This document shows, piece by piece, positions 23,233-24,687 of a stretch of 24,687 nucleotides of DNA. Numbering within the stretch: the first letter of the stretch is position 1; the number at the start of each line of letters is the position of its first letter. Below the pieces are notes generated by a model, which saw only the letters and a program-made list of their open reading frames with translations, had not been told where the DNA came from and ran no database searches. A program made the translations under genes and the position numbers. The DNA is taken from the NCBI GenBank assembly GCA_026414325.1, contig JAOAJF010000009.1, positions 1-24,687 of the forward strand. Direction: 5' to 3'. The stretch comes from Microcaldota archaeon. Lineage in GTDB: Archaea > Micrarchaeota > Micrarchaeia > Anstonellales > Anstonellaceae.

Positions 23233-23940
23233 ATGATAAAAGCTATAATTTTTGATTTAGACAATACTTTAATAAATTTTTGGGAATTTAAACAGAAGGC
23301 TATTTTGTCGGCTGCAAAACAAATACAAATTCATCTTTCTTCGTCTAAAAATTTAGAAGAAATTTTTGATGGAATTTTTCAAATTTATTATGTAAAAGGA
23401 ATTGATTATCAATATGCTATTTCTGATTATTTGCTTAGTTTATCTTTATCAAAAGAAGAACACAACAGAATTTTGAATTTAGCAATTAAGGCCTACAAAA
23501 GCACAAAACAAAGTTTTCTTCAGCCTTATCCTGCTGTGGTTGAAATGTTAAATGAATTAAAGAAAATGAATTTTAAGCTTGGAGTTCTAACTGATGCATC
23601 CTACGTTCAAGCACTAGATAGATTAGAAAAATGCAATCTAAAAAACTATTTCGATGCCATTACTACTTTTGACCATTCAAAATCTTTCAAGCCTTCTAAA
23701 GCCCCTTTTTTACATATTATTGCACAGCTTGATGTACGGCCAGAACAAGCAGCAATGGTAGGGGACAATCCTCATAGAGATATAAAAGGTGCAAAAGAGC
23801 TTGGTCTTACCACTTTTTTAGCAAAATGGGGTTTTTACTATGGTGATGATGGTACAAAGCCAGATTTTGCTTTAGACCATCCGGCTGAATTGCCAAAAAT
23901 TTTAAAAAAATTAAATTCCTTTAGCCAATCTTTTTATTAA
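23233..23940 (+). CDS. HAD-superfamily hydrolase (phosphatase-like)
   Basis: The 235-residue protein has all four HAD motifs: DLDNT (8-12), the motif II threonine in VLTDAS (118-123), a lysine near KPSKAP (153-158) and GDNPHRD (177-183). A helical cap of the C1 type lies between motifs I and II (about 15-110). It is probably a small-molecule phosphatase; the substrate cannot be read from sequence, though relatives include phosphoglycolate phosphatase-like and pyrimidine nucleotidase proteins. No Shine-Dalgarno site is seen, so a leaderless message is likely. Its stop lies two bases from the convergent NrdJ stop. Confidence 0.92.
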   Translation: MIKAIIFDLDNTLINFWEFKQKAILSAAKQIQIHLSSSKNLEEIFDGIFQIYYVKGIDYQYAISDYLLSLSLSKEEHNRILNLAIKAYKSTKQSFLQPYPAVVEMLNELKKMNFKLGVLTDASYVQALDRLEKCNLKNYFDAITTFDHSKSFKPSKAPFLHIIAQLDVRPEQAAMVGDNPHRDIKGAKELGLTTFLAKWGFYYGDDGTKPDFALDHPAELPKILKKLNSFSQSFY

Positions 23941-23942
23941 TT

Positions 23943-24668
23943 TTAACTACAACCAGTAGTTTCCCCACAATCTAAACAGACAAGGCAGGTGCCATTTCTT
24001 TTCATTTTCATAGATCCACATGAAGGACATTGCTCACCGCTATAGCCCAGAGCCTTTGCTTCTTTTATCTTTTCTTCTTTTTCTGTATTTGTTTCTGTTT
24101 TTTCAATAGATTTTTCTCTTTTTTTGTTTTCCTGTCCAGCACTTCCTTCAATAAGTTTTATCTGTGTTTCTTTTTCTAGTGGAGAAGGTTTCACATGTAC
24201 AAAATCTGTTCGATGTAAATACTCATAGCCCAACACTCTAAATACATAATCAATTACAGAGGTAGCACTTTTTATTGCCTCATGGCCAGTTACTATCCCA
24301 TAAGGTTCAAATTTAGTAAATACAAATGTATCTACAAATTCTTCTAATGGTACTCCATATTGCAAGCCTTTTGATACTGCAATTGCAAAGCAATTTAACA
24401 ATGCTCTATAGCCAGCACCTTCTTTGTACATGTCTATAAATATTTCTCCTAAAGTTCCATCTGGATATTCTCCAGTTTTTAAATAAACTTTGTGCCCTCC
24501 TATTTTTGCTTCTTGAACAAAGCCTCTTCTTTTTGGAGGCAATTTTCTTCGCTGCAAGGTAGAAAGTATAGGTCTTTGAGTGCTATCTCCTAATAAATAC
24601 TGTGCTTCCTGTGAAAGCTGCATAAGTGCTTTTATATCTTCTTCTTGACTAGCAGTTAGGGTACTAAG
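23943..24668 (-). CDS. nrdJ: Class II (vitamin B12-dependent) ribonucleotide reductase, C-terminal part (5' cut by contig end)
   Basis: About 241 genuine residues remain. LPPKRRGFVQEAKIGGHKVYL, GEIFIDMYKEGAGYRALLNCFAIAVSKGLQYGVPLEEFVDTF and FTKFEPYGIVTGHEAIKSATSVIDYVFRVLGYEYL are characteristic of the NrdJ C-terminal half. A charged Lys/Glu linker is followed by a terminal Cys-rich tail (CPSCG ... CLVCLDCGETTGCS) that forms a zinc site and carries the redox cysteines that re-reduce the active site. The enzyme makes deoxyribonucleotides using adenosylcobalamin, without oxygen. An apparent start codon further out (24683) encodes 'MYKRQ' from adapter sequence and is not real; the true gene continues beyond the contig. 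Confidence 0.95.
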   Translation of the reverse strand, partial: LSTLTASQEEDIKALMQLSQEAQYLLGDSTQRPILSTLQRRKLPPKRRGFVQEAKIGGHKVYLKTGEYPDGTLGEIFIDMYKEGAGYRALLNCFAIAVSKGLQYGVPLEEFVDTFVFTKFEPYGIVTGHEAIKSATSVIDYVFRVLGYEYLHRTDFVHVKPSPLEKETQIKLIEGSAGQENKKREKSIEKTETNTEKEEKIKEAKALGYSGEQCPSCGSMKMKRNGTCLVCLDCGETTGCS

Positions 24669-24687
24669 CTGTCTCTTATACACATCT
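24669..24687. other. Tn5/Nextera transposase adapter remnant (not genomic)
   Basis: The last 19 bases are CTGTCTCTTATACACATCT, identical to the Tn5 mosaic-end adapter used in Nextera libraries. The reverse complement read in the NrdJ frame gives the well-known false N-terminus MYKRQ from a GTG codon. This marks the window end as an untrimmed contig end. Confidence 0.97.

Noticed and set aside
24669..24683. Apparent start 'MYKRQ' of the last gene
   Set aside because: These codons are adapter sequence, not genomic.

Overview
This window reads as one end of a contig from a small-genome, very AT-rich archaeon, most likely of the DPANN type. The archaeal evidence is deoxyhypusine synthase, an Sm-like archaeal protein (LSm), a class III (type IV pilin-like) signal peptide, an XPF-family nuclease, translin, an archaeal-type NMN adenylyltransferase and GGTGA-type Shine-Dalgarno sites. 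The exact phylum cannot be fixed from this stretch; the 'SASEYLATYGW' pilin N-terminus resembles those of Diapherotrites, Micrarchaeota and Aenigmarchaeota. Coding density is very high and no gene-free stretch exceeds 300 bases. The last 19 bases (24669-24687) are a Tn5/Nextera transposase adapter, not genome, so the last gene is cut off by the assembly end.

Layout. 1-2438 (+): the end of a membrane protein, a small Cys-rich lipoprotein, tRNA-Ile(GAU), translin, and a lipoprotein with a degenerate ComEC-type metallo-beta-lactamase domain that is translationally coupled to translin. 2492-7522 (-): SMC and a pilin-like protein carrying six tandem six-cysteine modules. 7583-7897 (+): a small unknown protein. 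7902-10082 (-): a SNM1/ligase-associated-exonuclease-like MBL protein with a C-terminal PCNA-binding motif, a Lys-rich coiled-coil protein and an XPF-type nuclease with HhH domain. 10129-12627 (+): a winged-helix regulator with an apparent operator, a membrane-anchored coiled-coil protein whose first codons lie in a 16-bp perfect inverted repeat, and deoxyhypusine synthase. 12604-14703 (-): DUF192 lipoprotein, tRNA-Ala(GGC), LSm and an unknown membrane-anchored protein. 14806-15450 (+): FKBP peptidyl-prolyl isomerase. 15437-23179 (-): NadM, PurH, topoisomerase IA, a DsbA-like thiol oxidoreductase, a double-domain ThyX-like protein and a circularly permuted GTPase. 23233-23940 (+): HAD phosphatase. 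23943-24668 (-): C-terminus of class II ribonucleotide reductase.

How the genes may work together. Much of the window is core information processing and nucleotide metabolism (SMC, TopA, LSm, tRNAs, PurH, NadM, NrdJ, ThyX-like). A second theme is the cell surface: three lipoproteins, a Cys-rich pilin-like protein and a membrane-tethered DsbA that could form its disulfides. The most interesting cluster is 7902-10082, where a PIP-box SNM1-like nuclease and an XPF-type nuclease lie on one strand with a basic coiled-coil protein between them. In eukaryotes SNM1A and XPF-ERCC1 cooperate in interstrand-crosslink repair, so this could be an archaeal repair cassette; that is inference.
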